DNA from: a bacterium | GTDB taxonomy: Bacteria; Hinthialibacterota; Hinthialibacteria; H5-UNCL2 | Assembly: GCA_015075175.1 (NCBI GenBank) | Contig: JABTUV010000004.1 | Span: 310,001-374,000 of the forward strand | Direction: 5' to 3' | Length of the DNA: 64,000 bases | In this document: piece by piece, positions 36,321 to 45,151 of the stretch | Position numbering within the stretch: position 1 is the stretch's first letter | How the letters are laid out: each line of letters opens with the position of its first letter | Position numbers and translations under genes: made by a program | Notes under the pieces: model-generated | Told to the model about the DNA's origin: nothing | Seen by the model: only the letters and a program-made list of their open reading frames with translations | Databases searched by the model: none

Positions 36321-36860
36321 CTACGCGCGGTAAATGCGCCGCAGCGCGGTTTGGACGCGGTCCAGCACGCGCGGATTGAAAAAGAGGTCCTCCCCGGCCG
36401 GCTCCATCACCGGCTCCTGCATCATCAGGTAGGCGTCCTCGTTGTTGTCGCTGTAGTAACGGGGCCGCACCACCACGGTGCGAAACTGGTATTTCTCGTA
36501 CAGGCGGATAGCGACCTGGTTGGAGACGCGCACCTCCAGGACGATGCGTTCCGCCTCCAGCTTGCGGCCCAGATGCATGACCGCCCGCAACAAGAGGTCG
36601 CCGTAACCCCTCTGCCGATGCCGGGGCGACACCGCGATGTTCATCAGGTGGATTTCATCCACCGCCAGCCAGAAGATGGCGTATCCCAGCACTTCCTCCT
36701 CGGCGGTCTCGCGCAGGCACAAGCACCAGGAATGCTGTTTCATACGAATCTGATCGGAGAACACGGCGGGGGACCAGGGCAGCGAGAAGCTGGCCTCTTC
36801 GATTTCCAGCACGCGCGCCAGGTCGGCGTCGGAAAGGAAATCGAGGACGAGGCCGTTCAT
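36321..36860 (-). CDS. GNAT N-acetyltransferase RimI-like
   Basis: Acetyl-CoA-dependent N-acetyltransferase, 179 aa, likely acetylating ribosomal protein S18 or other N-termini. Motif A is IAVSPRHRQRGYGDLLLRAV (the R/Q-x-x-G-x-G/A acetyl-CoA loop); motif B is VLEVRVSNQVAIRLYEKYQF with the E-V-R-x-S-N and Y-x-x-x-G/Q-F pattern. The ATG overlaps the tsaB stop (ATGA). The tsaE-tsaB-rimI order is a widespread bacterial arrangement, which supports the RimI identity. About 30 residues of C-terminal extension beyond the usual RimI end are unexplained. Confidence 0.92.
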   Translation of the reverse strand: MNGLVLDFLSDADLARVLEIEEASFSLPWSPAVFSDQIRMKQHSWCLCLRETAEEEVLGYAIFWLAVDEIHLMNIAVSPRHRQRGYGDLLLRAVMHLGRKLEAERIVLEVRVSNQVAIRLYEKYQFRTVVVRPRYYSDNNEDAYLMMQEPVMEPAGEDLFFNPRVLDRVQTALRRIYRA

Positions 36861-37540
36861 ATCGCTTCCCCACGCGCCCGACGCACGGGCGTCGCATCGG
36901 AGACGTAGAGCGGCACGGCCTCGGGGACAGGAAGCGTTTCGCCGCGCCGCAACATTTCGCAGGCCAGCCGGCAAAGCGCCGGGCTGTCCGGACGCAAGTG
37001 ATCATACACGAACACGGACGCGCCGTAAACGCGGGAAATTTCCCCGGCGTGGGGCGGCAGAAGCGGTCCCGCCACGACCGCCGGCGCCGGCAAACAGCCG
37101 AGAAAATGGGCCACGGGCGCCAACTCCGCCGCGCCCTCGGCGCGCCACGCTCCACTCTCGGTGCGATAACGCGACAGGTAGACCTCGCGCGGGTTGAAGG
37201 GGACGACCACGAACAGCGGCGTATCGTGAACCGGCGTCTCTTGGGCGATCAGGTCGGCGGTGGGAACTCCCAGCAGGGGAAGGTCGCGGGCCAGGCAGAG
37301 GCCCTTGGCGGCGGCCAGGCCGACGCGCAATCCTGTAAAACTCCCCGGTCCCAGCGCCACGGCGATGCCGGCCGGCGGTTCGCCGTCATCCGCCGCCCGC
37401 AGGGCCGACACGAGCGCGGGCGTCAACCATGTGGCGAAGTCCCGGCCGGCCTCCGGCGCAAGGCGCAGCTCGATCCCATTCTCGTCGCCCAGCGCCACGG
37501 AACCCGGCGCCAGGCTGGTTTCAATCGCCAGTATCCGCAC
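36857..37540 (-). CDS. tsaB: tRNA t6A biosynthesis protein TsaB
   Basis: ASKHA-fold partner of TsaD in threonylcarbamoylation of tRNA A37. From GTG 37540 (behind GGGAGG, 6-nt spacing) it is 227 aa. N-terminal ILAIETSLAPGSVALGD and the signature VALGPGSFTGLRVGLAAAKG are diagnostic. It starts 11 nt after tsaE and overlaps rimI by 4 nt. Upstream extension of the frame reads through tsaE in another phase and is rejected. Confidence 0.94.
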   Translation of the reverse strand: MRILAIETSLAPGSVALGDENGIELRLAPEAGRDFATWLTPALVSALRAADDGEPPAGIAVALGPGSFTGLRVGLAAAKGLCLARDLPLLGVPTADLIAQETPVHDTPLFVVVPFNPREVYLSRYRTESGAWRAEGAAELAPVAHFLGCLPAPAVVAGPLLPPHAGEISRVYGASVFVYDHLRPDSPALCRLACEMLRRGETLPVPEAVPLYVSDATPVRRARGEAI

Positions 37541-37551
37541 CGCGCGCCTCC

Positions 37552-37978
37552 CTAGGCGATCTTCTCCAACCAGCGCGCTTCCAGCCGCCGCGCGCCGTCG
37601 TGTAAGACGGCGAAATCGACCCATACCGTCTCGCGCGGGAGCGCCGCCGGCAGCACGTCAGCCCACTCGACCACGTGGCGGCCGGGTCCGGCCAGGATCT
37701 CCGGCGAAAGCCGGGAAAGCGTCCACCGCCGGTTCCGCCCCTCCCAGTCGTACAGGTCGATGTGCGCCAGCGCCATGGTCTCCGGCGTAAACGTTCAGCA
37801 ACGCGTAACTGGGGCTGGCCAGTTCGCCTGCCTCTCGCATGTGGAGCAAAACCGCGCGTCCACTCGGTCTTGCCCCGCGCCCAAAGGCCGCACAGCCCAA
37901 TCCACGGCGTCCGCGGGCACGAGCGCGTCCAGCTCCCGCGCCGCGGCGTGCGTGTCGCCGACGCTCGGACAGGTCCAC
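37552..37978 (-). CDS. tsaE: tRNA t6A biosynthesis ATPase TsaE (frameshifted)
   Basis: P-loop ATPase that drives the TsaBD cycle. Pieces in three frames combine to SVGDTHAAARELDALVPAD, a broken P-loop (L-G-A-G-K-T expected; GGGG in place of GGG near 37880 gives LGAGQD in one frame and GKTEWTRGF in another), ELASPSYALLNVYAGD (T/S-S-P-S/T-x-A-L motif), AHIDLYDWEGRN (H-x-D-L-Y) and the C-terminal VEWADVLPAALP and LEKIA. Frame changes occur near 37880 and 37790. The 5-FTHF cyclo-ligase frame runs into its N-terminus without a stop, so the exact start is uncertain. Followed by tsaB 11 nt later. Confidence 0.85.
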
Positions 37979-38625
37979 TCCTTGCGGCGTACGCGAAACA
38001 GCCCCGCCTCCGTCGCAAAACCGTGCATGGGTACGTCCTCGGGAAACTGGGGAATGCGCGACAAAACCTGAAAATCAAAGGCCACAGCCAGGAGCTCCGG
38101 CATGGGACAGAGCGTCGCAAGAAAGCGATCGAAGTATCCGGCGCCGTAGCCGATGCGCCCGCCGCGCGCGTCGAAAACAAGTCCGGGCATGAGCACGAGG
38201 TCGATGGTTACGTGCTCGGCGCGGCGGCAGCGCGTGGGCAGGGGTTCCAGGATGCCGAGTTTACCCTGGCGGGCCAGGTCATGCTCCAGGATGCGTACCT
38301 CGTAGATCTCCAGGTACGCGCGCGAGGGCGAGACGCGCGGCAAGACCAACCGTTTGCCCAGCGCCAAAATGCGCGCCAGGATGGGCATGGTATCGACTTC
38401 GCCCAGAAGCGAGGCGAACGCCATCACGCATCCGGCCTCTTGAAATCGGGGCCAGCGCTCCACGTTTCCCAGGACCGCGGAGGCGGCGTAGGCGCGGAAG
38501 TCGGGCGAGAGTCCGGCGCGACGCTGCTTGACCCAGGCCCGCAGGCGCACCTTCCCGGCCCGGATCGCCTCCGGAGAAGCGGGCCAGGCTACCTTTGCGC
38601 CAGCGCCGGTTGAGCTTTCAACCAT
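37979..38625 (-). CDS. 5-formyltetrahydrofolate cyclo-ligase
   Basis: ATP-dependent conversion of 5-formyl-THF to 5,10-methenyl-THF, about 215 aa. N-terminal KVRLRAWVKQRRAGLSPDFR is the folate/ATP-binding start; MAFASLLGEVDTMPILARIL is central; the family signature is MPGLVFDARGGRIGYGAGYF then DRFLATL. ATG 38625 overlaps the preceding TPR gene by 37 nt. After FATEAGLFRVRRKE the frame continues into TsaE text (WTCPSVGDTH) with no stop: a natural fusion or, more likely, one missing base at the junction. Confidence 0.9.
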
Positions 38626-39272
38626 AGCAGACGCCGATCCGCCTCGTCGCGAAACGAAGACTCTCTATCAATGGCCTCGTAGGCGGCGATGGCTTCGTCC
38701 GTCCGGCCCTCATGCTCCAGGCAACGGGCCAGGCGCAGTCGCCACATTTCTGACAGAGGCCCGCCGGGATTCCGCTCCAGCTCCTGGCGATAGTGCTCGG
38801 CGGCCTCGGTGTACTTCTGTTGCGCCTCCAGCACCAACCCGATGCCCGCGACGCCCTGGGCGGCCACGCCGGCGTCGCGTCGGCTCGCCAAACGGGTGAA
38901 ACGCTCCAAGGCGTTGTCGTAGTCGCCGGCCTGGAAATACGCTTGCGCCGCGGCGGCTTCCGCCCGCACCGCCGCACCCGTGCCCCCGAAGTCCCGCACC
39001 ACGCTGTCAAACGTCGCCGCCGCCTCCTGATAATTCTTCTGCGCCAGGTGCTGGACCGCGCGGCCGTACAGGTCCCCCGCCTGCTCCAGGCGGCTATGCT
39101 GGTAGTTGGCATAAATCAGGTACACCACGCCCGCCGCGACCACGATCAACCCCGCCAGCGTCAGGTGCTTCTGATAACGCCGAAACCACGAGGTGGAACG
39201 CTCCAGGAGCTCCTCCAACTCGTCTTCCTTCATGGCCTGGCGCAGTTCTTTGCTGCTATAGTGCTTCTTCAT
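38589..39272 (-). CDS. Membrane-anchored TPR protein
   Basis: 227 aa. A charged N-terminus (KKHYSSKELRQAMKEDELEE) precedes one transmembrane helix (HLTLAGLIVVAAGVVYLIYA, about residues 37-56), then four TPR-like helix pairs (AGDLYGRAVQHLAQKNYQEA; AEAAAAQAYFQAGDYDNALE; AGIGLVLEAQQKYTEAAEHY; RLARCLEHEGRTDEAIAAYE) facing the periplasm. It resembles YfgM/BamD-type tetratricopeptide proteins of envelope quality control; the exact partner is unknown. I choose ATG 39272, preceded by AGGAGT. The upstream extension is low-complexity and lacks a site. Confidence 0.85.
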   Translation of the reverse strand: MKKHYSSKELRQAMKEDELEELLERSTSWFRRYQKHLTLAGLIVVAAGVVYLIYANYQHSRLEQAGDLYGRAVQHLAQKNYQEAAATFDSVVRDFGGTGAAVRAEAAAAQAYFQAGDYDNALERFTRLASRRDAGVAAQGVAGIGLVLEAQQKYTEAAEHYRQELERNPGGPLSEMWRLRLARCLEHEGRTDEAIAAYEAIDRESSFRDEADRRLLWLKAQPALAQR

Positions 39273-39339
39273 AACCGACCACTCCTGTCCTTGCCCATAC
39301 TTGAAAGAGACGCCGGGCGCCACCGCGCGGCCGGCTGCG

Positions 39340-40772
39340 TCAGACCCTGCGCACGTGCACGTCATGCGTCTCCAGCCTGACGACCTTGAGCCGGCTGCCG
39401 GATTCGATGAAGCTGTCATCGGCGGTCACGGAGACGCGACGGTTCTTAAATAACGCAATCCCGGCGGGACGTAAATCGGAAATCGCCACCCCCTCGTCGC
39501 CGACCGAAAGTCCGGTCAAGCTGCCGGTAGTGGGAGAGTCGGGCGGATTGGCCGCGGCAGGTTGCGGCGCCAGCGACAGCCAGTTCCAGAGGGAAGTCGT
39601 CGGCAGAAGAAATACGACCATGGCCAGCAGCGCAAATGAGACGATCACCGCCGAACCCACCATCAGCCCCGGCCGCACCAGCACGGTCGGGTCGGCGCTG
39701 ATCTCCGGCAGGGGCACGCGCGCCAGGCCCAGCGTGAGTCCGATGATGATCAGCGCCATGCCCGCCAATCCCACCAAACCAAACCCGGGGATGGCAAAGA
39801 TCTCCAGGCCTATCAGGATGAAGCCGACCACGACCATGACAAAAAGAAAGAAGGCTTCGGTTCCGGCCAGGCCGGCGAAGCTGCTGCCCCAGAAATAGAG
39901 GGCGAAGCAGACGGCCGAGCCGATGCCGAAGGCACCGAAGCCGGGCGTCTTGAATTCCAGATAGGCCAGAATCAACGCCGCCACCATGAGCAGATAGCTG
40001 ACGCTGGTACTACTGAGAAAGCGCGCCACGCGCTCGAAGAAGGTCTCCGAATAACGATAGATGCCCGGTTGGGAGACGCCCAGATGCTCTTTGAGAACGT
40101 CGTCCAGGCTGTCCACGACGGCGGTCGCCACGCCGTACTGCACCGCCTGGTCGGCGGTGAGTGAGAGCGGGAATCCGCGCTTGACCGGCGGGTCGGCCAG
40201 GTCGGTGGCCGCCGATACGAAAGCCTCCGCGATCTCGACCGGGTAGCCGTTGGCTTCGGCGGCGGCGCGCGCCGCCGAGCGCACGTAGCCGGTGATCTTC
40301 TCGCGCGTGATCTCGTCCAGTTGGCCCATGTCGCCGCCAAAAGCATGGGCGCGGCCGAGCCGATGGTCCCGCCCGCTTCATCGAAAATCTGCCGCGTCGA
40401 GAGCGCCAACAGCGACCCCGCCGACGTCGCGTCCACGTCCACGTAAGTGATCGTATGGATCTTCGCCCGCAAGAGGAGTTCGATCATCTTGCGCATCGAG
40501 GTCACCGTCCCGCCCGGCGTATTCATATCGAGAATGAACACGTGATAGCCGCCCGACTCCGCCAGGCCCAGCGCCCGCTTCAAAACATAAAACAACCCCT
40601 CCTCGATTTCGCCTTGGACCGGCAGCACGAACACCTTGGCATCCGATGGCAACGGCGGAGCCTGTCGTGGGCCGGCCTCCTCGGACCACGCCCAAAAGGA
40701 GCAAATCAGGACGGCCGCCAAGCCCAGGCTGAGGCCTAATCGGGTGTTTAACTTCAATCGTAACAAGCCCAT
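39340..40772 (-). CDS. NfeD-type membrane serine protease (frameshifted)
   Basis: ClpP-fold membrane protease of the long NfeD class. ATG 40772 begins a signal anchor (LGLSLGLAAVLICSFWAWS). The protease domain has VFVLPVQGEIEEGLFYVLKR, LDMNTPGGTVTSMRKMI, nucleophile Ser in VDATSAGSLLALS and catalytic Lys in REKITGYVRSAARAAAEANG. It continues with four transmembrane helices (YLLMVAALILAYLEFKTPGF ... GMALIIIGLTLGLARV) and a C-terminal OB fold (VGDEGVAISDLRPAGIALF). A GGG to GG loss near 40338 splits the frame; restoring it gives MLLGGDMGQLDEI. Usually paired with a stomatin, but no SPFH gene is in the window. Confidence 0.9.
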
Positions 40773-40885
40773 ATCTGCACTTCCCGACTTTCGGGACGTT
40801 TTCGACACTTGTGCATACTATAAATTATGAAAAGCCTGATCGCAAGTACGATTGATGGATTCGGTGGTCGTGATGAAAAAAGGGC

Positions 40886-40941
40886 TTGACAGGGAGATAA
40901 AATAGCATATAAACATGTTATTAAAGGAGAACAAGGCATTG
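40886..40941 (+). promoter_or_regulatory. rrf2 promoter and start-deciding ribosome site
   Basis: TTGACA (40886-40891), 16-bp spacer, TATAAA (40908-40913). The ATG at 40915 touches the -10, so it cannot be the start. AAAGGAG (40923-40929) sits 9 nt before TTG 40939, which gives the typical Rrf2 N-terminus. Confidence 0.8.
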
Positions 40942-41373
40942 ATATCCAAAACGGGACTCCACGCAGTCATGGCCTTGACCGAGATGGCGAAGTCCACGCC
41001 GGAGGCTTACGTGGGCGCCGGGGCCATCGCCCGGAAGATCGGCGCTCCGCAGAATTATCTGGGCAAGCTGCTGCAATCCCTCGCCTCTCACGGCTTGGTG
41101 GAGTCGCAGAAGGGCCTCCACGGCGGCTTTCGCCTCAAGCGCGCGCCGGAAGAATTGACGCTCTTCGACGTGGTGGAACCCATCGACCACGTGAGCCGCT
41201 GGTCGGGGTGTTTTCTTGGAGGCGGCATCTGTTCAGAGGAGCATCCCTGCGCCGTGCACGTCCGCTGGCAGGAAGTTCGCACGGTCTACCTGCGCTTTCT
41301 ATCCGAGACGACCATCGCCGACCTGGCGCAGCGGGACGCGCGCGAGGTTGGAGCCATGCTGGGAGCCGGTTGA
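40939..41373 (+). CDS. Rrf2-family iron-sulfur regulator (NsrR/IscR type)
   Basis: Winged-helix regulator, 144 aa from TTG 40939. N-terminal ISKTGLHAVMALTEMAKS and HTH AGAIARKIGAPQNYLGKLLQ fit Rrf2, and KGLHGGFRLKRAPEELTLFD is the wing. Cluster cysteines are Cys91, Cys98 and Cys104 (C-x6-C-x5-C) in SGCFLGGGICSEEHPC; NsrR has C-x8-C-x5-C and IscR C-x5-C-x5-C, so this is intermediate. It leads an apparent operon with nnrS and a hemerythrin, both typical of NO defence, so an NO- or redox-sensing repressor is the best guess. Confidence 0.92.
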   Translation: MISKTGLHAVMALTEMAKSTPEAYVGAGAIARKIGAPQNYLGKLLQSLASHGLVESQKGLHGGFRLKRAPEELTLFDVVEPIDHVSRWSGCFLGGGICSEEHPCAVHVRWQEVRTVYLRFLSETTIADLAQRDAREVGAMLGAG

Positions 41374-41403
41374 TTGTCGGCCAAGAAAGGGAGACGAGAA
41401 TCC

Positions 41404-42858
41404 ATGGGAACCGTCGGCAACGTTGGATCCGTGCGCGAGGCGTCGCTGGATCGGCTCTTCTTTCGCGGCGGGATTATCACCGTTCTGACCGTGGGAGCGG
41501 TCTGGGGCGCGGTCATTCTCGCGCGCATCGCCATGAACCAGTCGTTCACCGCGGTGGGACTGCACGAGATCAACGCGCATGGGCACGCGCAAATTTTCGG
41601 TTGGGTCGGCCTCTTCATCATGGGCTTCGGCTACCAGGTGTTTCCGCGCTGGTTCAAGGCGCAGCCGAAGCATCCCAGGCGGGCGGCGGCCGCCTTCTGG
41701 ATGATGCTCTCCGGCATCCTCCTGCGCTCGGGCATGGAGGCGGCGCTGCCGTACGCGCCGGGAGTCGCGGGGTTCGCCTTGCTGGGGGCGGGGCTGGAGA
41801 TCGTCGCCATCACGCTGTTCGTCCACGCCGCGGCGGCGACGCTCCTGGCCGTCCCATGCCCCCCGGCCCCCCTTGTAAAAGGGGGAGACACGGGCGCAGC
41901 ACGCTGCGCAACTACGGGCGGGGGAGCGGCGAGGCCCGCGTATATCGCCTACGTCCTGTGCGCGCTGGGGTGGTTCCTCGTGCAGGCGGTCTATGACGCG
42001 GTCTACTTTGCCGCCACAGCGTTTGCGCCCGGCCGCGAGGCGCTGCTATCGCTGGCCGCCAACTACCAGGCGCCGCTGCGCGAACTGCAAATCTACGGGC
42101 TGGCCATGCTGATGATCCTGGGCGTTTCCCAGCGCATCCTGCCGCACCATTACGGCATGGCGACGGTCCCGCGGCGCTTCTCACTGGCCGTGCTCGCCGG
42201 CCTGAACGCGGGATTGGTTCTGACCGTGGTCGGATACGTGTTGATGCGCCAGGCGGGCCACGCCTGGGCAGGTCTCTGGTACGGCGGCATCTTGCTTCTG
42301 GCCGGCGGCTCGCTGGCGCTTGCGTGGCGCATGGGGATCTTCGCCCGCGCCGACGAGACGGACCGCAGCCTCAAATTCTTCCGCACCGCCTACGGCTGGC
42401 TGGCCCTGTCCATGCTCATGCTGGTGCTCTTGCCGGTCCACCAGTTCGCCATCCTCTCGACGTGGGCGCCGGAGAGCGAGGCGGCCCGCATCGGGTTCTC
42501 GCACGCCTATTACGGCGCCATTCGGCACGCGGTGACGGTGGGCTTCATCTCGCTGATGATCATGGGCGTAGCCGCGCGGGTCGTTCCCGTCCTGCGCGAG
42601 ATTCCCGCGACCGGGCTGTCCAACCTGTGGCTGCCGTTCGTCCTCATCAACCTGGGCTGCGCCATGCGCGTGGGCTTCCAGACGCTGTCGGACTTCTCGC
42701 CGGCGTTCTTCCCCTTCGCGGGAGTGAGCGGAGTCCTGGAAGTCGCCGCGCTGGCCCTGTGGGGCGCGCACCTGTGGCGGCTCATGGGCCGCCCGGCCCG
42801 GATCCCCTTCCCCGCACAAGCGAGTGACCGCGACGGGCGTCCCGCGCGGCTTGGATGA
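41404..42858 (+). CDS. NnrS-family membrane protein with in-frame repeat insertion
   Basis: Polytopic haem- and copper-associated protein of nitric-oxide tolerance, 484 aa, about twelve transmembrane helices. Family landmarks are LHEINAHGHAQIFGWVGLF (His-rich first helices), MGFGYQVFPRWF, LMILGVSQRILPHHYG, VHQFAILSTW and HAYYGAIRHAVTVGFISLMI. ATG 41404 follows AAGGGAGACG. Codons at about 41852-41925 are R3 plus a CCCCCC/GGGGG repeat, translated as APLVKGGDTGAARCATTGGG between two helices, and the frame is preserved on both sides. Downstream the hemerythrin gene starts 28 nt later. Confidence 0.9.
   Translation: MGTVGNVGSVREASLDRLFFRGGIITVLTVGAVWGAVILARIAMNQSFTAVGLHEINAHGHAQIFGWVGLFIMGFGYQVFPRWFKAQPKHPRRAAAAFWMMLSGILLRSGMEAALPYAPGVAGFALLGAGLEIVAITLFVHAAAATLLAVPCPPAPLVKGGDTGAARCATTGGGAARPAYIAYVLCALGWFLVQAVYDAVYFAATAFAPGREALLSLAANYQAPLRELQIYGLAMLMILGVSQRILPHHYGMATVPRRFSLAVLAGLNAGLVLTVVGYVLMRQAGHAWAGLWYGGILLLAGGSLALAWRMGIFARADETDRSLKFFRTAYGWLALSMLMLVLLPVHQFAILSTWAPESEAARIGFSHAYYGAIRHAVTVGFISLMIMGVAARVVPVLREIPATGLSNLWLPFVLINLGCAMRVGFQTLSDFSPAFFPFAGVSGVLEVAALALWGAHLWRLMGRPARIPFPAQASDRDGRPARLG
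41852..41925 (+). repeat. R3-containing repeat inside nnrS
   Basis: CCCCCCGGCCCCCCTTGTAA then AAGGGGGAGA and R3 (GCAGCACGCTGCGCAACTAC, 41896-41915). The same CCCCTT...AAGGGGG plus R3 combination occurs in intergenic DNA at 43630-43730. Confidence 0.85.
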
Positions 42859-42886
42859 AAACCATCATCCGACAAGGAGACAGACG

Positions 42887-43489
42887 ATGAGTGCATTTCT
42901 GGTACTGAAAAACGAGCATCGCGTGATCGAGCAGGTCCTCAACTGCCTGGAGAAAATCGCCGAGGAAGGCGTGAAGGGCGACAAGTTGAACGGCGAGGCG
43001 GCGGGACAGGCGCTGGAGTTCTTCAAGTACTTCGCCGACCGCTGCCATCACGGCAAGGAGGAGGACCATCTCTTCCCCATGATGGAGGCGAACGGCTTTC
43101 CGCGCGAGGGGGGGCCGACAGGGGTGATGCTCTATGAGCACGACCTGGGCCGCAAACACATCCAGGGGATGCGGACGCAGCTGGCGGCGGCTTCGGCGGG
43201 CAACACCGAAGCCGTGCTGCAGTTCGCCGGCCACGCGCGCGATTACGTGCGGCTCCTGCGCGACCATATCAACAAAGAGGACCATTGCCTTTTTGCCATG
43301 GCCGAACGCGCCCTGTCGCCCGATAAGCAGGCCGAGCTTTACGCCGCCTTTGAGCGGGTCGAGACCGAGCACATGGGCGAGGGCACGCACGAGCGCTGGC
43401 TGGCGGTCGCCAACGCGCTGGCGGAGCAGTACGACGTGCCCAGGGCGACCGAAACTGCGAATCACAGCGGCTGCTGCGGGCATCACTGA
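42887..43489 (+). CDS. Hemerythrin HHE-domain protein with Cys/His tail
   Basis: Four-helix di-iron protein, 200 aa, resembling the HHE domain of RIC/YtfE-type and stand-alone hemerythrins. Iron ligands are visible at NEHRVIEQVLNCLE, CHHGKEEDHLFPMME (H-x-x-x-E), MLYEHDLGRKHIQGM and LRDHINKEDHCLF. It ends in HSGCCGHH, a possible additional metal site. ATG 42887 follows AAGGAGA. Third gene after rrf2 and nnrS; likely NO or O2 handling in the cytoplasm. Confidence 0.93.
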   Translation: MSAFLVLKNEHRVIEQVLNCLEKIAEEGVKGDKLNGEAAGQALEFFKYFADRCHHGKEEDHLFPMMEANGFPREGGPTGVMLYEHDLGRKHIQGMRTQLAAASAGNTEAVLQFAGHARDYVRLLRDHINKEDHCLFAMAERALSPDKQAELYAAFERVETEHMGEGTHERWLAVANALAEQYDVPRATETANHSGCCGHH

Positions 43490-44030
43490 GAACCACTTCC
43501 AGCAGGAGACAGAGAGACGCCTGGGCAGCGAAGTAGACCGAAACCGACAGGGCTGAGTCGCTGTGAAGCAACGTGTCGACGCCCGGCTTTAATCCCGAGG
43601 ACTGCCTTACTACGCTGGCATCGAGACGCCGTAGTTGCGCAGCGTACTGCGCCTGCGCCCGACTTCCCTAGCCAGGTATTTCCTGGCCGCCGCAGTAATG
43701 CGGCATCGCCTTCCCCCTTAATAAGGGGGGATTGAACCCGCACGCAGGCTGCCCGCTCGCAAGCCCGCCCTTCGACACGGATGGCCTGAAGCGAAGGAAC
43801 TTTGCGGCATGAATGTTAGTCCTGCGCACGCTTCACGCCATCCTGCTCAGGGCTGTCGGGGAGAAGGCAAGGCCTTCGCCCACAGCTGTCGGGGTGGTTA
43901 CTGCATGGGCCTGCCCGTCGTCGTGGTTCGCGGATCGTGCTCAATCCCTTGGTGAAGTCCTCGCATTCGGCAGTACGCGCCGGTCGGATTCTTCTGCGCC
44001 AGGGCGGGTCCGGGGACTGCGGATCGATCC
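43490..44030. repeat. R4/R3 composite repeat block, no gene
   Basis: R4 (GTAGACCGAAACCGACAGGG, 43533), inverted R3 (43631-43650), GGTATTTCCTGGCCGCCGCA and CCCCCTTAATAAGGGGGG (43712-43729), then R4 right half with TTCGACACGGATGGCCTGAA (43773). From 43870 a further 150 bp show nothing recognisable. Confidence 0.7.
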
Positions 44031-45118
44031 CTACGTCTTCAGCCGCACGTCGATGGCGTCGCGCAGGCCCTCGCCGATCAGGTTGTAAACCGTGATCGAA
44101 AAGAAGATGGCCAGGCCGGGAAACAGCGCCAACCACCAGGCGTAGTCGATGTAGGAGCGGGCGGAAGAGAGCATGGCGCCCCAACTGGGCTGCGGCGGCG
44201 GCACCCCGAAGCCCAAAAAGCTGAGGCCCGATTCCACCAGGCTGGCCGCGGCATTGCCGAAGCTGGCCGCCACCCGCACCGGCGCGACCGCGTTGGGCAG
44301 CACGTGCCGGAAGATGATGCGCCGCGTGGGCACCCCATCACGCGCGCCGCCGCCACGTAGTCGTTGGCCCGGCAACGCAGAAACTCCCCCCGCGCCAGGC
44401 GCGCGATCCCCGGCCACGCCGTCAGCCCGATGGCGATCATGATGTTGTAGATCGACGGCTCCAGCACCGCGACCAGCGTGATGATGAGAAAGAAACTGGG
44501 AAAGCAGATCATCACTTCGATCAGGCGGGCGATGGCGATGTCCCACCAGCCGCCGAAGTATCCGGCGATGGCGCCCAAGAAAAGCCCGATGGCCACGTAG
44601 ATGCTCACCGCCACGAATCCCACCGAGAGCGAGATGCGCGAGCCGTGGATGATGCGGGCCAGGACGTCGCGTCCCACCGGGTCCGTACCCATGGGATGCG
44701 CCCAGCTGGGCGGCAGCAGCCGCTCTTCAAAACGCAACTGGTTGGGATGATACGGAACCGGCGGCATGATCGTCCAGTCGCCCGCCTCGCGGTTCAGGTA
44801 CTTGTCCAGAAAATCGAAGTCCACGTCCCCCGGCATGTTGGACAGCTTGAGCGCGGGAATGGCCAGCCGCGGCCTCAAATTGGTACCCGGAATCCGCTGA
44901 TAGTAAGGGATGAGATGCAGCACGACGGGATTCTCCGTGATCTCCAGATGAAAATGGAGCTTGCCGCCGCGCTTCATGAGAAGCGGCTTGTTGTTGGCCA
45001 AGACGGGCGCAAGTATCGCCATCAGGATCAACCCGATGACCAGATAGAGGCACACCATGGAAAGCTTGCGCTTCTTGAACTGGAGCCAGATCAGTTGGCG
45101 ATAACTGCGAGAAGCCAT
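44031..45118 (-). CDS. oppC: Oligopeptide ABC transporter permease OppC (frameshifted)
   Basis: Second membrane subunit of a peptide/nickel-class importer. N-terminal cytoplasmic start and helix KLSMVCLYLVIGLILMAILA, a long periplasmic insert (residues about 40-160), PMGTDPVGRDVLARIIHGSR and the EAA-loop coupling helix AARVMGVPTRRIIFRHVLPN, ending RDAIDVRLKT. A G5 to G4 loss near 44333 breaks the frame between MG and VPTRR. ATG 45118 uses a Shine-Dalgarno (TAGGGA) that is part of a half R1 repeat. It follows oppB by 33 bp. No OppD/OppF ATPase is within the window. Confidence 0.92.
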
Positions 45119-45119
45119 G

Positions 45120-45145
45120 GATTTTTCCCTACGGTCGAAATGACA
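45120..45145 (-). repeat. Half R1 element supplying the oppC ribosome site
   Basis: Minus strand TGTCATTTCGACCGTAGGGA then AAAATC ends one base before the ATG context. It is a solo R1 left arm; the AGGGA lies 7 nt before ATG 45118. Confidence 0.8.
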
Positions 45146-45151
45146 ACATAG

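Noticed and set aside
40915-40938. ATG start for the Rrf2 regulator
   Set aside because: It lies one base after the -10 hexamer; the TTG at 40939 has the ribosome site and the family N-terminus.
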